Shown: positions 6,732 to 15,711 of the stretch, piece after piece | Layout of the letters: each line of letters opens with the position of its first letter | Position numbering within the stretch: position 1 is the stretch's first letter | Program-made: the position numbers and the translations under genes | NCBI GenBank assembly: GCA_045615545.1 | Contig: JAZLFA010000003.1 | Location: forward strand, 1-47,743 | Direction of reading: 5' to 3' | DNA from: SIG220 sp045615545 | GTDB lineage: Bacteria > Bacillota_I > Bacilli_A > RFN20 > CAG-826 | DNA length: 47,743 bases | The notes under the pieces: model-generated | The model's input: only the letters and a program-made list of their open reading frames with translations | Told to the model about the DNA's origin: nothing | Databases searched by the model: none

Positions 6732-8675
6732 ATGGCTGATAATATTAATCGTGGTTCTTATACTGCTGATGACATCCATGTTTTACAAGGACTTGAAGGT
6801 GTTAGAAAAAGACCAGCAATGTATATCGGAAGCACTAATGCAATGGGACTACATCACCTAGTTTGGGAAGTAGTCGATAACGCTGTTGATGAAGCACTTT
6901 CTGGATATGGAAATACAATTACTGTTACCCTCCATAAAGATGGTAGTTGTAGTGTTCTTGATGAAGGTCGTGGCATACCAACAGGAATCAATAAAGAGAC
7001 GGGAAAACCAGCTGTTGAACTCGTATTTTCTGAGTTGCACGCAGGTGGAAAATTCTCTGATTCAGTCTATAAAAGTGCTGCAGGTTTACATGGTGTTGGC
7101 GCTAGTGTTACTAATGCGCTTTCTTTATACATTGATGTTACCGTTTATAGAGAAGGAATTATCCATCATTTACGTTACGAAAATGGTGGTCATTTAGTTA
7201 CACCTTTAGAAGAAATTGGCACAACAAAAAAACATGGAACTTTAGTGAGATTTAAACCAGATCCAGAGATTTTTTCTACTGTAGAATTTAAGTCAGATAC
7301 TATTGGAAACCACTTACAAGAAAGCGCATTCTTAATGAAAGGCGTTAAGTTCATCTTAATAGATGAAAGAAGTGGAACAACTGATGAATATTTTTATCAA
7401 AACGGACTAGAAGAATATATCTCAACAGTTAATGCAAATAAGGTTCCTCTTTCTCCAATTATGAGCTTCTCTGATGTTGATGAAGATAGTCAAATAACTA
7501 CAGAAATTGCTATCCAATATTGTTATGAAGATTATAATGAAACAGTTTATTCTTACGTTAATAACGTAAGAACAAGAGATGGTGGTACACATGAAACTGG
7601 TTTTAGAAGTGGTATTGCTAGAGCGGTTAACGATTTTGCAGAAGATCAAGGTCTTGCCAAAGGCAAGAAATTAGAAGGAAGCGATATTCGTGAAGGCTTA
7701 ACTGCAATTGTTTCCTTAAAAATTCCAGAATCTTTACTAGAATTTGAAGGACAAACAAAAGGAAAATTGGGCACTCCACAAGCAACAACTATTGTGGCAA
7801 ACATGATTTATAATAAGTTTACTTATTATCTCAACGAAAATAAGGAACTTGCAGTTAAAATTATTCGTAAATGTATTGATTCACAGCAAGCAAGACTTGC
7901 TGCAAGAAAAGCAAAAGATGAAGCAAGAAGCAGTAAAAAAGCAAAACAAGATGTAATTTTGTCTGATAAATTAACACCTGCTCAATCAAAAGATTACCTA
8001 AATAACGAATTATTTATCGTTGAAGGTGATAGTGCGGGTGGTACTGCTAAAAAGGGTAGAGATAGAATTCACCAAGCAATTTTACCACTGCGTGGTAAAC
8101 CACTTAACACTGATTCTATTCCAATGGATAAATTACTCCATAACCAAGAATTCGCAACAATCATAAATACAATCGGTGCAGGATTTGGACAATCGTTTGA
8201 TATTAACGATATTCATTATGGAAAAATCATCATTATGACCGATGCTGATACCGATGGAGCACACATTCAAACTCTTTTACTCACATTCTTCTATCACTAT
8301 ATGAGACCACTTATTGAAAATGGTCATATTTATATTGCTGTTCCGCCTCTATACCGTGTTGCTAAAGAAGAGAATCACAAAGTGATTCAACAATACGCAT
8401 GGAGTGATGAAGATCTTGAATTAGCAAAGAAAAAGATTCCTGGTGGAAAAATTTCTAGATATAAAGGTCTTGGTGAAATGGATGCAATTCAATTAAAAGA
8501 AACAACTATGGATATTAAAACCAGATTACTAATTAAAGTTGACATTGATGATCCTCTTTTAGTTGAAAAAAGAATAAGTGTTTTAATGGGCAATGATACC
8601 AGCTTAAGAAAGAAGTGGGTTGAAGAAAATATCGACTTCAACACCGTTGATACATTTATCAAGGAGGTCAAATAA
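6732..8675 (+). CDS. parE: DNA topoisomerase IV subunit B
   Basis: 647 residues, ATPase subunit of topoisomerase IV, which decatenates daughter chromosomes. The GHKL ATPase has VVDNAVDEALSG, DEGRGIPTG and AAGLHGVGASVTNAL; TOPRIM has EGDSAGG and DADTDGAHI; the C-terminus has RYKGLGEMDA. ParE rather than GyrB is supported by the end of the protein (a VEKRISVLMGN stretch with LRKKW) and by pairing with a subunit A lacking a GyrA-box. ATG 6732 with AAAGGAGG is preferred over the TTG at 6711. parC follows after one base. Confidence 0.93.
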   Translation: MADNINRGSYTADDIHVLQGLEGVRKRPAMYIGSTNAMGLHHLVWEVVDNAVDEALSGYGNTITVTLHKDGSCSVLDEGRGIPTGINKETGKPAVELVFSELHAGGKFSDSVYKSAAGLHGVGASVTNALSLYIDVTVYREGIIHHLRYENGGHLVTPLEEIGTTKKHGTLVRFKPDPEIFSTVEFKSDTIGNHLQESAFLMKGVKFILIDERSGTTDEYFYQNGLEEYISTVNANKVPLSPIMSFSDVDEDSQITTEIAIQYCYEDYNETVYSYVNNVRTRDGGTHETGFRSGIARAVNDFAEDQGLAKGKKLEGSDIREGLTAIVSLKIPESLLEFEGQTKGKLGTPQATTIVANMIYNKFTYYLNENKELAVKIIRKCIDSQQARLAARKAKDEARSSKKAKQDVILSDKLTPAQSKDYLNNELFIVEGDSAGGTAKKGRDRIHQAILPLRGKPLNTDSIPMDKLLHNQEFATIINTIGAGFGQSFDINDIHYGKIIIMTDADTDGAHIQTLLLTFFYHYMRPLIENGHIYIAVPPLYRVAKEENHKVIQQYAWSDEDLELAKKKIPGGKISRYKGLGEMDAIQLKETTMDIKTRLLIKVDIDDPLLVEKRISVLMGNDTSLRKKWVEENIDFNTVDTFIKEVK

Positions 8676-8676
8676 A

Positions 8677-11289
8677 ATGGGTAAGAAAAAAATCGAAGAA
8701 ATTATCGAACCAATCGTAGAAAATATATCTACCGAACCTCTTGAAGAAGTGATGGGCGATCGCTATGCAACATATGCAAAATATGTCATACAAGATCGTG
8801 CTATTCCAGATGTTAGAGATGGCTTAAAACCAGTTCAAAGACGTATTATTTTTGCTATGTATAAAAGTGGTAACACAATCAACAAACCAACAAAGAAATG
8901 TGCTCATACAGTTGGTGCTGTTATGGGTACCTATCACCCTCACGGTGATAGCTCAATTTATGAAGCTTTAGCTCGTATGAGTCAAGATTGGAAACTACGT
9001 TATCCATTAGTGGACTTCCAAGGTAATAATGGTTCAATCGATGGTGATTCACCTGCTGCATATCGTTATACTGAGTCAAGATTAAGTGAATTAAGTAACG
9101 AATTAATTAGAGATATCGAAAAAGCTACAGTTGATATGCAACTTAACTTCGATGATACAGAATTTGAACCAACAGTATTACCTTCGAGATTCCCAAATCT
9201 TCTTGTAAATGGTACTGAAGGTATTGCAGTTGCTTTAGCAACTGAAATTCCACCTCACAATCTAAGAGAAGTGATTGATGCCATTATTTATCGAATTGGC
9301 CATAAAACAGCAACAGTTGAAGATTTAAGACAATTTGTCTTAGGACCAGATTTCCCAGGTGGTGGATATATTTATCGTTCAGCAGGTTTAGATAGCATAT
9401 ATACAACCGGAAGAGGAAGAATTGAAGTTTGTTCTAAAGCCGAAATTGTCCAAAATAAAGACAATCAACAAATCATTATTTCCGAGATTCCATATAAAGC
9501 GGTTAAAATTGGTATTGTCTATGAAATAGACAAAATTAGACATTCCAAAGCAATTGATGGTATTATTGAAGTCCGTGATGAAAGCGACTATAAAGGCATA
9601 AGAATTGTTGTGGATTTGAAAAAAGACGCAAAAGCAGAATTGATTTATAACTATTTACTAAATAAAACTTCATTATTAAGTGGTTATAGCGCCAATATGG
9701 TAGCAATTGTTGATGGAAGACCAAAAACCTTAGATTTATTACAATTTGTCGATGCATATATCGCTCACCAAGTTGATGTTATAACAAGAAAAAGTAAATT
9801 TGATTTGAAAAAATCAACTGATAGATTACACATCGTTGATGGATTAATTATTGCATCAATTAATATCAATGAAGTTGTTGATATTATTCGTAAGAGTAAA
9901 GACAAAGCTGATTCAAAAGTAAATTTAATTGCAAAATACAATTTAAGCAACGAACAAGCAGAAGCTATTGTTACAATGCCATTATATAAATTAAGTCATA
10001 CCGATGAAGCAATTCTCATAAATGAGAAAGCAGAATTAGAAAAGACAATAGAGGGGCTCGAAGGAATTCTTTCTGATCCAAATAAACTCAATAGAGTACT
10101 TATTAAAGATTTACGCGCAATCGCGAGCAAATATGGGGATGATAGACGAACACAAATAGTGGATAAAGTTGAATCAAAACCAGTTGATAAGCGTGAGCTT
10201 ATAGCAAAAGAAGAAGTGATGATCTCTATTACTCATGACGGATACTTAAAACGTAGTTCCATAAAATCTTATAAAGGAAGCAATGAATCGCTTCCTGGAG
10301 TGAAAGATGGCGACTCGTTAGTGGCATTTGGTTCCGCCATTACTACTGATTTTATTATTTGTTTTACAAATAAAGGTAACTATATAACCATTCCAGTACA
10401 CAAACTAACAGAAAACAAATGGAAGGATGAAGGTACCCACATAAATAACTTTGTTACCTTAGAACAAGGTGAAAAAATTATTCAAACATTTGTGTTTAAA
10501 GAACAAAGAAATGATTTATATTTAGGTATTTTATCTAAACTAGGTCAAATCAAAAGAATGCCATTAAGTGAAATAGACTTTAACAAACATTCACATCCAC
10601 AAAAAGCTATGAAGATCCTATCAAGTGATAGTATAGCAAGTGTATGTTTATTAAGTGGTAACAGTGATTTATTAGTTTTAACTAATAACGGTAATGCATC
10701 ATTATTTAATGAAAACGAATTAACCATTGTTTCTAGCAAAGCTGGTGGTGTTAAATCAATAAATGGTTTAGGCAATGCTCAAGCAATATCATTATTAGCC
10801 TTTAACGAGGGAGAAAAGAGTAAAGTAGTGTTATTTACAGATAAAGGACACCGAAGAGTCTTTGACGCCGCAAAAATAAACAAAACACAACGTTTAGGCA
10901 AAGTGACAACCATATGTCCGAGCTTCAAAAGTGATATGCACAAAGTTGTCGCGGCATTTAAAGTTGGTGATAAAGACTTAATAAAATTAAGTCTATGTTT
11001 ATCAAACCATTCATTTATCGAGCATCAAGTTGATGACTTCAGACAAACCGACACTCAATACGCTAAAAAGAATATCAACATCCCTTCAAAGACATTGATT
11101 TCAAGGATATATGAATATGGTATCGATGTAATCGATAAATCTTTTGTTTCACATCCTGTTTTAGTAAAAGAAAATAAACAAAAAGAAGTTATTCAAACTG
11201 AACAAATGATTATGGAAGAAAAACCAGAAGTCAAAAAAGATGAAAATGGCTTCGAACAAATCTCAATATTTGATGATGTTGATGAATAA
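8677..11289 (+). CDS. parC: DNA topoisomerase IV subunit A
   Basis: 870 residues. The breakage-reunion domain contains the quinolone-region segment HPHGDSSIYEA (Ser92 and Glu96 at the usual resistance positions) and the active-site Tyr131 in YRYTESRL. A coiled coil lies around 390-470, followed by a beta-propeller C-terminal domain. I see no GyrA-box (QRRGGKG-like), which fits ParC and topoisomerase IV rather than gyrase. The acidic tail ends in ISIFDDVDE. ATG 8677 lies one base after the parE stop and is preceded by AAGGAGG inside parE; the longer in-frame start at 8620 is rejected because the extra 19 residues are unlike the family. Confidence 0.93.
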   Translation: MGKKKIEEIIEPIVENISTEPLEEVMGDRYATYAKYVIQDRAIPDVRDGLKPVQRRIIFAMYKSGNTINKPTKKCAHTVGAVMGTYHPHGDSSIYEALARMSQDWKLRYPLVDFQGNNGSIDGDSPAAYRYTESRLSELSNELIRDIEKATVDMQLNFDDTEFEPTVLPSRFPNLLVNGTEGIAVALATEIPPHNLREVIDAIIYRIGHKTATVEDLRQFVLGPDFPGGGYIYRSAGLDSIYTTGRGRIEVCSKAEIVQNKDNQQIIISEIPYKAVKIGIVYEIDKIRHSKAIDGIIEVRDESDYKGIRIVVDLKKDAKAELIYNYLLNKTSLLSGYSANMVAIVDGRPKTLDLLQFVDAYIAHQVDVITRKSKFDLKKSTDRLHIVDGLIIASININEVVDIIRKSKDKADSKVNLIAKYNLSNEQAEAIVTMPLYKLSHTDEAILINEKAELEKTIEGLEGILSDPNKLNRVLIKDLRAIASKYGDDRRTQIVDKVESKPVDKRELIAKEEVMISITHDGYLKRSSIKSYKGSNESLPGVKDGDSLVAFGSAITTDFIICFTNKGNYITIPVHKLTENKWKDEGTHINNFVTLEQGEKIIQTFVFKEQRNDLYLGILSKLGQIKRMPLSEIDFNKHSHPQKAMKILSSDSIASVCLLSGNSDLLVLTNNGNASLFNENELTIVSSKAGGVKSINGLGNAQAISLLAFNEGEKSKVVLFTDKGHRRVFDAAKINKTQRLGKVTTICPSFKSDMHKVVAAFKVGDKDLIKLSLCLSNHSFIEHQVDDFRQTDTQYAKKNINIPSKTLISRIYEYGIDVIDKSFVSHPVLVKENKQKEVIQTEQMIMEEKPEVKKDENGFEQISIFDDVDE

Positions 11290-11312
11290 TACTTTGTATT
11301 AATATTATATAA

Positions 11313-11339
11313 TAGTATATTTTTAGTAGTTTTATAGTA
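11313..11339. repeat. TACTA element, copy b (three units)
   Basis: On the + strand TAGTA at 11313-11317, 11324-11328 and 11335-11339: three units with exact 11-base phasing. It lies between the parC stop and its terminator. A 21-base stretch starting at 11313 is identical to copy e. Confidence 0.6.
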
Positions 11340-11352
11340 TTAATGAAATAAA

Positions 11353-11378
11353 GGAGCACATAGTGCTCTTTTGTTTTA
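11353..11378 (+). terminator. Terminator of parE-parC
   Basis: GGAGCAC, loop ATA, GTGCTC, then TTTTGTTTT. Good GC stem, about 65 bases after the stop codon. Confidence 0.85.
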
Positions 11379-11461
11379 CCACAAATAACAAAATACGGTT
11401 AAAAACAATAATTTATCATTTATGTTGTCACAAAAGTCTATTAATATAGTACTTTTCAATG

Positions 11462-11467
11462 TATAAT
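11462..11467 (+). promoter_or_regulatory. -10 box of the yqeG operon
   Basis: Perfect TATAAT; no clear -35 at 17 bases. The predicted start near 11474 gives a leader of only about 12 bases before ATG 11486, without a Shine-Dalgarno. Confidence 0.45.
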
Positions 11468-11485
11468 AATCCTCGGAATTAATTT

Positions 11486-12028
11486 ATGTGTAAATGTTTT
11501 ATTCCTTATGCTCATGCTCAATCAATTTATGAGATTGATCCAGAGTTTTTCTTAAGCCAAGGAGTGAAAACTTTACTTGTGGATTTAGATAATACACTCG
11601 ATAGCTATAAGCTATATGTTCCAACTGAACGAGCAAAAGAATTAATTTCCAAGATACAAAGTACAGGCATTAAGTTTGTGATTATCTCAAACAATAAAGG
11701 CAAAAGAGTATCTTCTTACGCAAACGCAGCAGGAGTTAGTTACATCAATTCAGCAATGAAACCTTTCCCATTTAAGATTAGAAGGTATCTTAAAGATAAT
11801 AATCTTTCTACAGATGATGTAATGTTTGTTGGGGATCAAATGATGACTGATGTACTCGCAACACATAATGCACATATACGCATGGTATTAACGGAAAAAA
11901 TCGTCAAGGAAGATCAATTTACAACACACTTCAATCGTTTATTTGATCGACCTATACGTAAACATCATATGAAAAAGGGGCATATCCCAGATTGGAGAAG
12001 CTATTATGGCAAAGGCACAAAGAGTTAG
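11486..12028 (+). CDS. yqeG: YqeG-family HAD phosphatase
   Basis: 180 residues. HAD superfamily, subfamily IIIA: motif I DLDNTL (33-38, nucleophile Asp33), motif II Ser in ISNN, and motif III GDQMMTD with acidic residues. YqeG heads the conserved yqeG-yqeH-(aroE)-yhbY-nadD-yqeK Firmicute operon; its substrate is not established, and a role near ribosome assembly is inferred only from context. No Shine-Dalgarno before the ATG and a short predicted leader. The last 23 bases overlap yqeH, whose Shine-Dalgarno (GGAGAAG) is inside this gene. aroE is absent from the operon here. Confidence 0.9.
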   Translation: MCKCFIPYAHAQSIYEIDPEFFLSQGVKTLLVDLDNTLDSYKLYVPTERAKELISKIQSTGIKFVIISNNKGKRVSSYANAAGVSYINSAMKPFPFKIRRYLKDNNLSTDDVMFVGDQMMTDVLATHNAHIRMVLTEKIVKEDQFTTHFNRLFDRPIRKHHMKKGHIPDWRSYYGKGTKS

Positions 12029-13145
12029 AAGATGTTTCAATTGCGGAGCAATCTTACAAACAACAAATTCAAAAGAAGATGGTTTTATTTCAAAAAAGAT
12101 TATCGAAGATAATAAACCAGATGCTTTATTGTATTGCAATAAATGTTACAACAAAATTAAAGCTTTGAACTTTTCTCAATTAGATGAAGACGTTGATGAT
12201 GAAATCGATAAGATTTTAAAAGATGCAGTTGCTACTGATGCTTTAATTATTTGGGTAGTGGATTTGTTTACATTTAACGGTACTTTGAATGAAAGAATTG
12301 TTAAACGTATCAAGAACCTTAAGGTTATTGTTGTTGGCACAAAACGCGACTTATTTGAAAAGAAAGTTAAAGATGCAACTTTAGTTGAATATATTAATGA
12401 TAGATTCATTGAAGCTGGCATTACTCCTTTCGCCATTCGTATATTTGGACATGAGAGTGATTTTAATTCTCAAGATCTTTTAGAAGCTTTGAATAAAGCT
12501 CGTCAAGGTCATGATGTATATATGATTGGTAACTCGTTATCAGGTAAAACTGTGATGATTAACCATATGTTAAAAGGATTCCAAAACAAATCCAAATGGT
12601 CTGTTAGAACAACAAGATACCCAGGAACAGATGTTAATGTATTAGAAATACCTCTTTCTAATTCTTCATTCTTCTATGAACTCCCAGGTTTCTCTTTATC
12701 AACATATCTAATTTCAAAAGTTAATAAAGATGTACTTAAGTACATAACTCCAAAAAAGAAAATTGAATGCAAACAACGCACAGTTGCATCAAAGGAAGCT
12801 ATTGTTGTTGGTAACGTCGCTACATTTGAATTAGTAAATGGAAAACCAACTACATTCAAATTCTATTCTGCTGAAGGAGTAGAAACCAAAAGGATTAAAT
12901 CCAAATACTTACAAGAATTCAATCTTGCTAACTTACGCAAAAAAGAACTTCGTCCTGTATGTGAAGATTTAACAAGCTTTAGTGATTTTGATGTTTTTGA
13001 ATACGAAATGGAAAACGATAGCAAAGTTCACGATATCTCCATTAGTGGTTTAGGATGGATTAGCTTTGTAGCTAAAGGACAAAAAATTAGAGTTACACTT
13101 CCTAAAGGTGTAGCCTTAAAAGAATCTTTTGGAAAAATAATATAA
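12006..13145 (+). CDS. yqeH: Circularly permuted ribosome-biogenesis GTPase YqeH
   Basis: 379 residues; YqeH supports 30S subunit assembly. The N-terminal zinc finger (Cys10, Cys13, Cys44, Cys47 in CFNC and CNKC) is followed by a permuted G domain in G4-G5-G1-G2-G3 order: GTKRDL as G4, GNSLSGKT as G1 near residue 176, TRYPGTDVN as G2 and ELPGF as G3; then a C-terminal TRAP-like domain. The motifs are weaker than usual (NKxD becomes TKRD, DxPG becomes ELPG, and G1 lacks the usual NVGKS). It overlaps yqeG by 23 bases, and its stop overlaps the yhbY start. Confidence 0.9.
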   Translation: MAKAQRVRRCFNCGAILQTTNSKEDGFISKKIIEDNKPDALLYCNKCYNKIKALNFSQLDEDVDDEIDKILKDAVATDALIIWVVDLFTFNGTLNERIVKRIKNLKVIVVGTKRDLFEKKVKDATLVEYINDRFIEAGITPFAIRIFGHESDFNSQDLLEALNKARQGHDVYMIGNSLSGKTVMINHMLKGFQNKSKWSVRTTRYPGTDVNVLEIPLSNSSFFYELPGFSLSTYLISKVNKDVLKYITPKKKIECKQRTVASKEAIVVGNVATFELVNGKPTTFKFYSAEGVETKRIKSKYLQEFNLANLRKKELRPVCEDLTSFSDFDVFEYEMENDSKVHDISISGLGWISFVAKGQKIRVTLPKGVALKESFGKII

Positions 13146-13438
13146 TGTTAACAAATACACAAAAAGCACAGCTTAAGGCTTTAGCCTCCAAGGAAAAAAC
13201 TAAATACCAAATCGGCAAAAATGAAATAACCGATTCTCTTATTGATATGCTTGAAAAAGCTCTTGTCGCAAGAGAATTAATAAAGATTGATGTCATGAAA
13301 GGCTATACCGAGCCAATTATGGAGTTGGCACTAGATTTATCTAGCAAGTTGAATGCTGATATTGTTCAGGTAGTAGGACGAGTAATCGTTTTATATCGCA
13401 AAAATAAAGACAAACCAAGAATAAAATTAGTCAAATGA
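13145..13438 (+). CDS. yhbY: YhbY-type CRM-domain RNA-binding protein
   Basis: 97 residues, a single CRM domain that binds rRNA precursors and associates with pre-50S particles in known bacteria. The GKNEITDSLIDMLEKAL segment and ARELIKI match, and the GxxG-like loop is represented around VVGRVIVLYR. TAATG overlap with yqeH (stop and start share one base), and its own TGA overlaps the ATG of nadD by 4 bases (ATGA), so all four genes are probably translationally coupled. The TGA stop here is evidence for the standard code. Confidence 0.92.
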   Translation: MLTNTQKAQLKALASKEKTKYQIGKNEITDSLIDMLEKALVARELIKIDVMKGYTEPIMELALDLSSKLNADIVQVVGRVIVLYRKNKDKPRIKLVK

Positions 13439-14529
13439 ATATCATAATCTTCGGTGGGAGTTTTGATCCCATTCATATAGGACACACAAAAATGGCGGAG
13501 AGAGCCGCGAAAATTTATGACGCGAGCATTTATTTCGTTCCATCCCCAATTGGCGTCTGGAAGAGCGAAAGCGTGTCTAAAAGCGATAAACTAGCAATGT
13601 TAAGACTCGCTGTTGAAGGTCATGAAGAATTCAAAATTGATGAATTTGAACTAAATAGTGGTAAAGAAACTAACTATAGCATAGATACCGTAAGATATTT
13701 TAAGAACAAATTTCCTAACGATACTTTGTATTTTTTAATGGGTAGCGATCAAGCTAACCGTTTTCATTTGTGGCAAGGCGCGAAAGAATTAAGCGAATTA
13801 GCTCATATTATTTACTATCCAAGGGTTGGAATTGAAGTTAGCCAAGACAACATAGACAACTTCCATATGGAAATGATTAATGGCTCTTATTTTGAATATG
13901 CATCAAGCGATATTAGAAACTTAAACAATCTAGGATTAGATGATAAGGTTTTAAATTATATACTCGAACACAATCTTTACTTTGTAAAAAAAGTTAAATC
14001 ATTCTATAACGATGAACGTTTATATAATCATGCATTATCCGTAGGAAAATTATGCGTTGAAATAGCAGAAGCAAATCATTTAGATTTATGTTCAATTAAA
14101 GATTCATTCTTTGTGGCGGGTTATTTACACGATATCGGTAAACATATACCAGAAGATAAAATCAAAGAAATTATGATAAATTATTATCCAGAATTTATGG
14201 ATTTACCAAAGGTACTTTATCATCAATTTGTTGGCGCGAAGATTGCAGAAGAAGAATTTGGTATAACAGATGAATTAATATTAGACGCAATTAGATATCA
14301 CACAACAGGGCGCGGATTAATGACTGCGATAGATAAAGTAGTTTACGCAGCCGATAAGATAGATCCTTTACGAGGATATGACAGTAAAGAACTAATAGCC
14401 GCTATGAAACAAGACATCGATAGTGGCTTTAAGATAGTTTTAAAGGCCAATAAGGAATATATTGAAGACAAAGGAAAGTTATTCAATGACATCCTTACAG
14501 ATCAATGTGTAAAAGAATACCTAGATTAA
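13435..14529 (+). CDS. nadD: Fused nicotinate-nucleotide adenylyltransferase / YqeK HD-domain phosphohydrolase
   Basis: 364 residues, two proteins that are separate in Bacillus. Residues 1 to about 187 are NadD, which adenylates nicotinate mononucleotide in NAD synthesis: GGSFDPIHIGH (7-17) holds the nucleotidyl-transferase HxGH motif, with a C-terminal YASSDIRN. Residues about 190-364 are YqeK: HAL, YLHDIGKHI, YHQFVGAKIA, YHTTGR and ADKIDP give the HD metal ligands; YqeK hydrolyses diadenosine tetraphosphate symmetrically. I recall similar fusions in mycoplasmas. The usual next gene, rsfS, is missing: the operon ends here at a strong terminator. nadE, also NAD synthesis, lies elsewhere in the window. 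Confidence 0.92.
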   Translation: MNIIIFGGSFDPIHIGHTKMAERAAKIYDASIYFVPSPIGVWKSESVSKSDKLAMLRLAVEGHEEFKIDEFELNSGKETNYSIDTVRYFKNKFPNDTLYFLMGSDQANRFHLWQGAKELSELAHIIYYPRVGIEVSQDNIDNFHMEMINGSYFEYASSDIRNLNNLGLDDKVLNYILEHNLYFVKKVKSFYNDERLYNHALSVGKLCVEIAEANHLDLCSIKDSFFVAGYLHDIGKHIPEDKIKEIMINYYPEFMDLPKVLYHQFVGAKIAEEEFGITDELILDAIRYHTTGRGLMTAIDKVVYAADKIDPLRGYDSKELIAAMKQDIDSGFKIVLKANKEYIEDKGKLFNDILTDQCVKEYLD

Positions 14530-14579
14530 TAAAAAATAACAATTTTAATAACAATATTTGTCTTTAATAAAATGAATTG

Positions 14580-14612
14580 CAACGATTAACCTATAATTGT
14601 TGTTTTTTTATT
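14580..14612 (+). terminator. Terminator of the yqeG-nadD/yqeK operon
   Basis: CAACGATTA, loop, TAATTGTTG (9 pairs with one G-U), then TTTTTTTATTTTTT. Strong. Confidence 0.88.
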
Positions 14613-14856
14613 TTTTAAACATCGATATCAAAATAACGAAACCAAAAGAATATCAAAGAAGTGGATTATTTTTTTATCCACACTGTTTATTGCTAAAATT
14701 CAAAATTTACAATAACTTCGCATAATTACCATTATGTTAACTAAGATTGAATATAATTTGATTGTATCAAGTTTTATTTAATCTAATAATCAATATTTAA
14801 ATAATGTTTTAAGAAAAAATATGATGAATTATCCACCAAATCGCAATTAATCAAAA
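14613..14856. other. AT-rich convergent intergenic region with DnaA-box-like sites
   Basis: Part of a 408-base gap between converging transcription units; I see no gene. It holds a perfect DnaA-box consensus TTATCCACA (14674-14682), an opposing imperfect box (14660-14668) forming a GTGGAT/ATCCAC inverted repeat with it, and TTATCCACC (14829-14837) 19 bases before repeat copy c. An origin is unlikely given converging genes and no dnaA or dnaN nearby. Confidence 0.4.
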
Positions 14857-14873
14857 CTACTAAATATCTACTA
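14857..14873. repeat. TACTA-N6-TACTA element, copy c
   Basis: CTACTA at 14857-14862 and 14868-14873, 11-base spacing. It abuts the T-run of the minus-strand terminator of the ABC transporter genes. Confidence 0.6.
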
Positions 14874-14911
14874 AAAAGAAATCCACCAGGTTTTGGTGTT
14901 TCCTGATGGAT
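14874..14911 (-). terminator. Terminator of the ABC importer operon
   Basis: Minus strand: ATCCATCAGG, 11-base loop, CCTGGTGGAT (one G-U), then TTCTTTTT. It lies 27 bases past the permease stop codon. Confidence 0.85.
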
Positions 14912-14937
14912 CTATTATATTCTTTATATATTAATTA

Positions 14938-15708
14938 TTATTTATTAACCTTATTCTTTTTAATATAGTTAATTGAAATATCAGTAATACCGATTAAAAT
15001 AATTGCAATAATTGCCACAGAGAAAACTCTTGTAATATTTGCGTCATAGTAACCGTGATAAAGCATTCTTCCTAAGCCTGGAATTGAATCTGAGCCACAT
15101 AATACTTCCGACATGATTGCAACTTTCATTCCTAAACCAATAGATTGAATGATTCCTAAACCGATACTTGGCCACGCCATAGGAATAATAATCTTTCTTA
15201 CAGATGAAAAAGTATAACCAGTATCTAATTTCATAGCTTCGACAGCGTTTTTATTTACATGTTTAACTCCATTTGCAACAGCTTCATATAAAATTGGAAA
15301 CATTAATAAAGTAAGAATAATTACTAATGCATACATTGGTTTAGTTAAAACGATTAAAACGTAAATAATTGCAGCGGTTGGTAATGTTCTTAACGTAGTG
15401 ACTAATGGCGATAGAAATTTATAGAATCCTTCATATCTTCCGCCAAAATAACCAAGGATAATCGCAGAGATAAAACTAATTACAAAACCAATAAGTAATC
15501 TAAGCATTGTCCCGCCAATCGCAGCCCAGGTATCTCTTTGAGATACAATAAAACATAGATCAGGGATAACAATACCTGGATTAGGGAACAATGAGGAATT
15601 AATTCCTAAAGAAATTAAAACCCATAATAAGAAAACAAAACCAATGCCTAATATTGTTAGGTACCATTTATTATGATTGTTATAAAAATATTTAAGTCTA
15701 GTTAACAT
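14938..15708 (-). CDS. ABC transporter permease (nitrate/sulfonate/thiamine-precursor type)
   Basis: 256 residues, about six membrane segments, of the BPD_transp_1 (SsuC/TauC/ThiX-like) family. The cytoplasmic EAA-type loop is visible around YEAVANGVKHVNKNAVEAMKLDTG, followed by the family's IIIPMAWPSIGLGI. It follows the binding-protein gene with 3 bases between stop and ATG and no Shine-Dalgarno, so translation is probably coupled. The partner is the lipoprotein upstream; no ATP-binding subunit is encoded in this operon or window, so an ATPase from elsewhere is needed. The substrate cannot be read from sequence. Confidence 0.85.
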   Translation of the reverse strand: MLTRLKYFYNNHNKWYLTILGIGFVFLLWVLISLGINSSLFPNPGIVIPDLCFIVSQRDTWAAIGGTMLRLLIGFVISFISAIILGYFGGRYEGFYKFLSPLVTTLRTLPTAAIIYVLIVLTKPMYALVIILTLLMFPILYEAVANGVKHVNKNAVEAMKLDTGYTFSSVRKIIIPMAWPSIGLGIIQSIGLGMKVAIMSEVLCGSDSIPGLGRMLYHGYYDANITRVFSVAIIAIILIGITDISINYIKKNKVNK

Positions 15709-15711
15709 AAT

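Noticed and set aside
6732..11289. gyrB-gyrA instead of parE-parC
   Set aside because: The A subunit lacks a GyrA-box, the end of the B subunit is ParE-like, and plsY is adjacent; gyrase would be expected near dnaA.
14530..14937. Possible chromosomal origin (DnaA boxes plus TAG-rich repeat)
   Set aside because: Flanking genes converge rather than diverge, only one box is perfect, and dnaA, dnaN, rpmH or other origin genes are absent; kept as a DnaA-site observation only.
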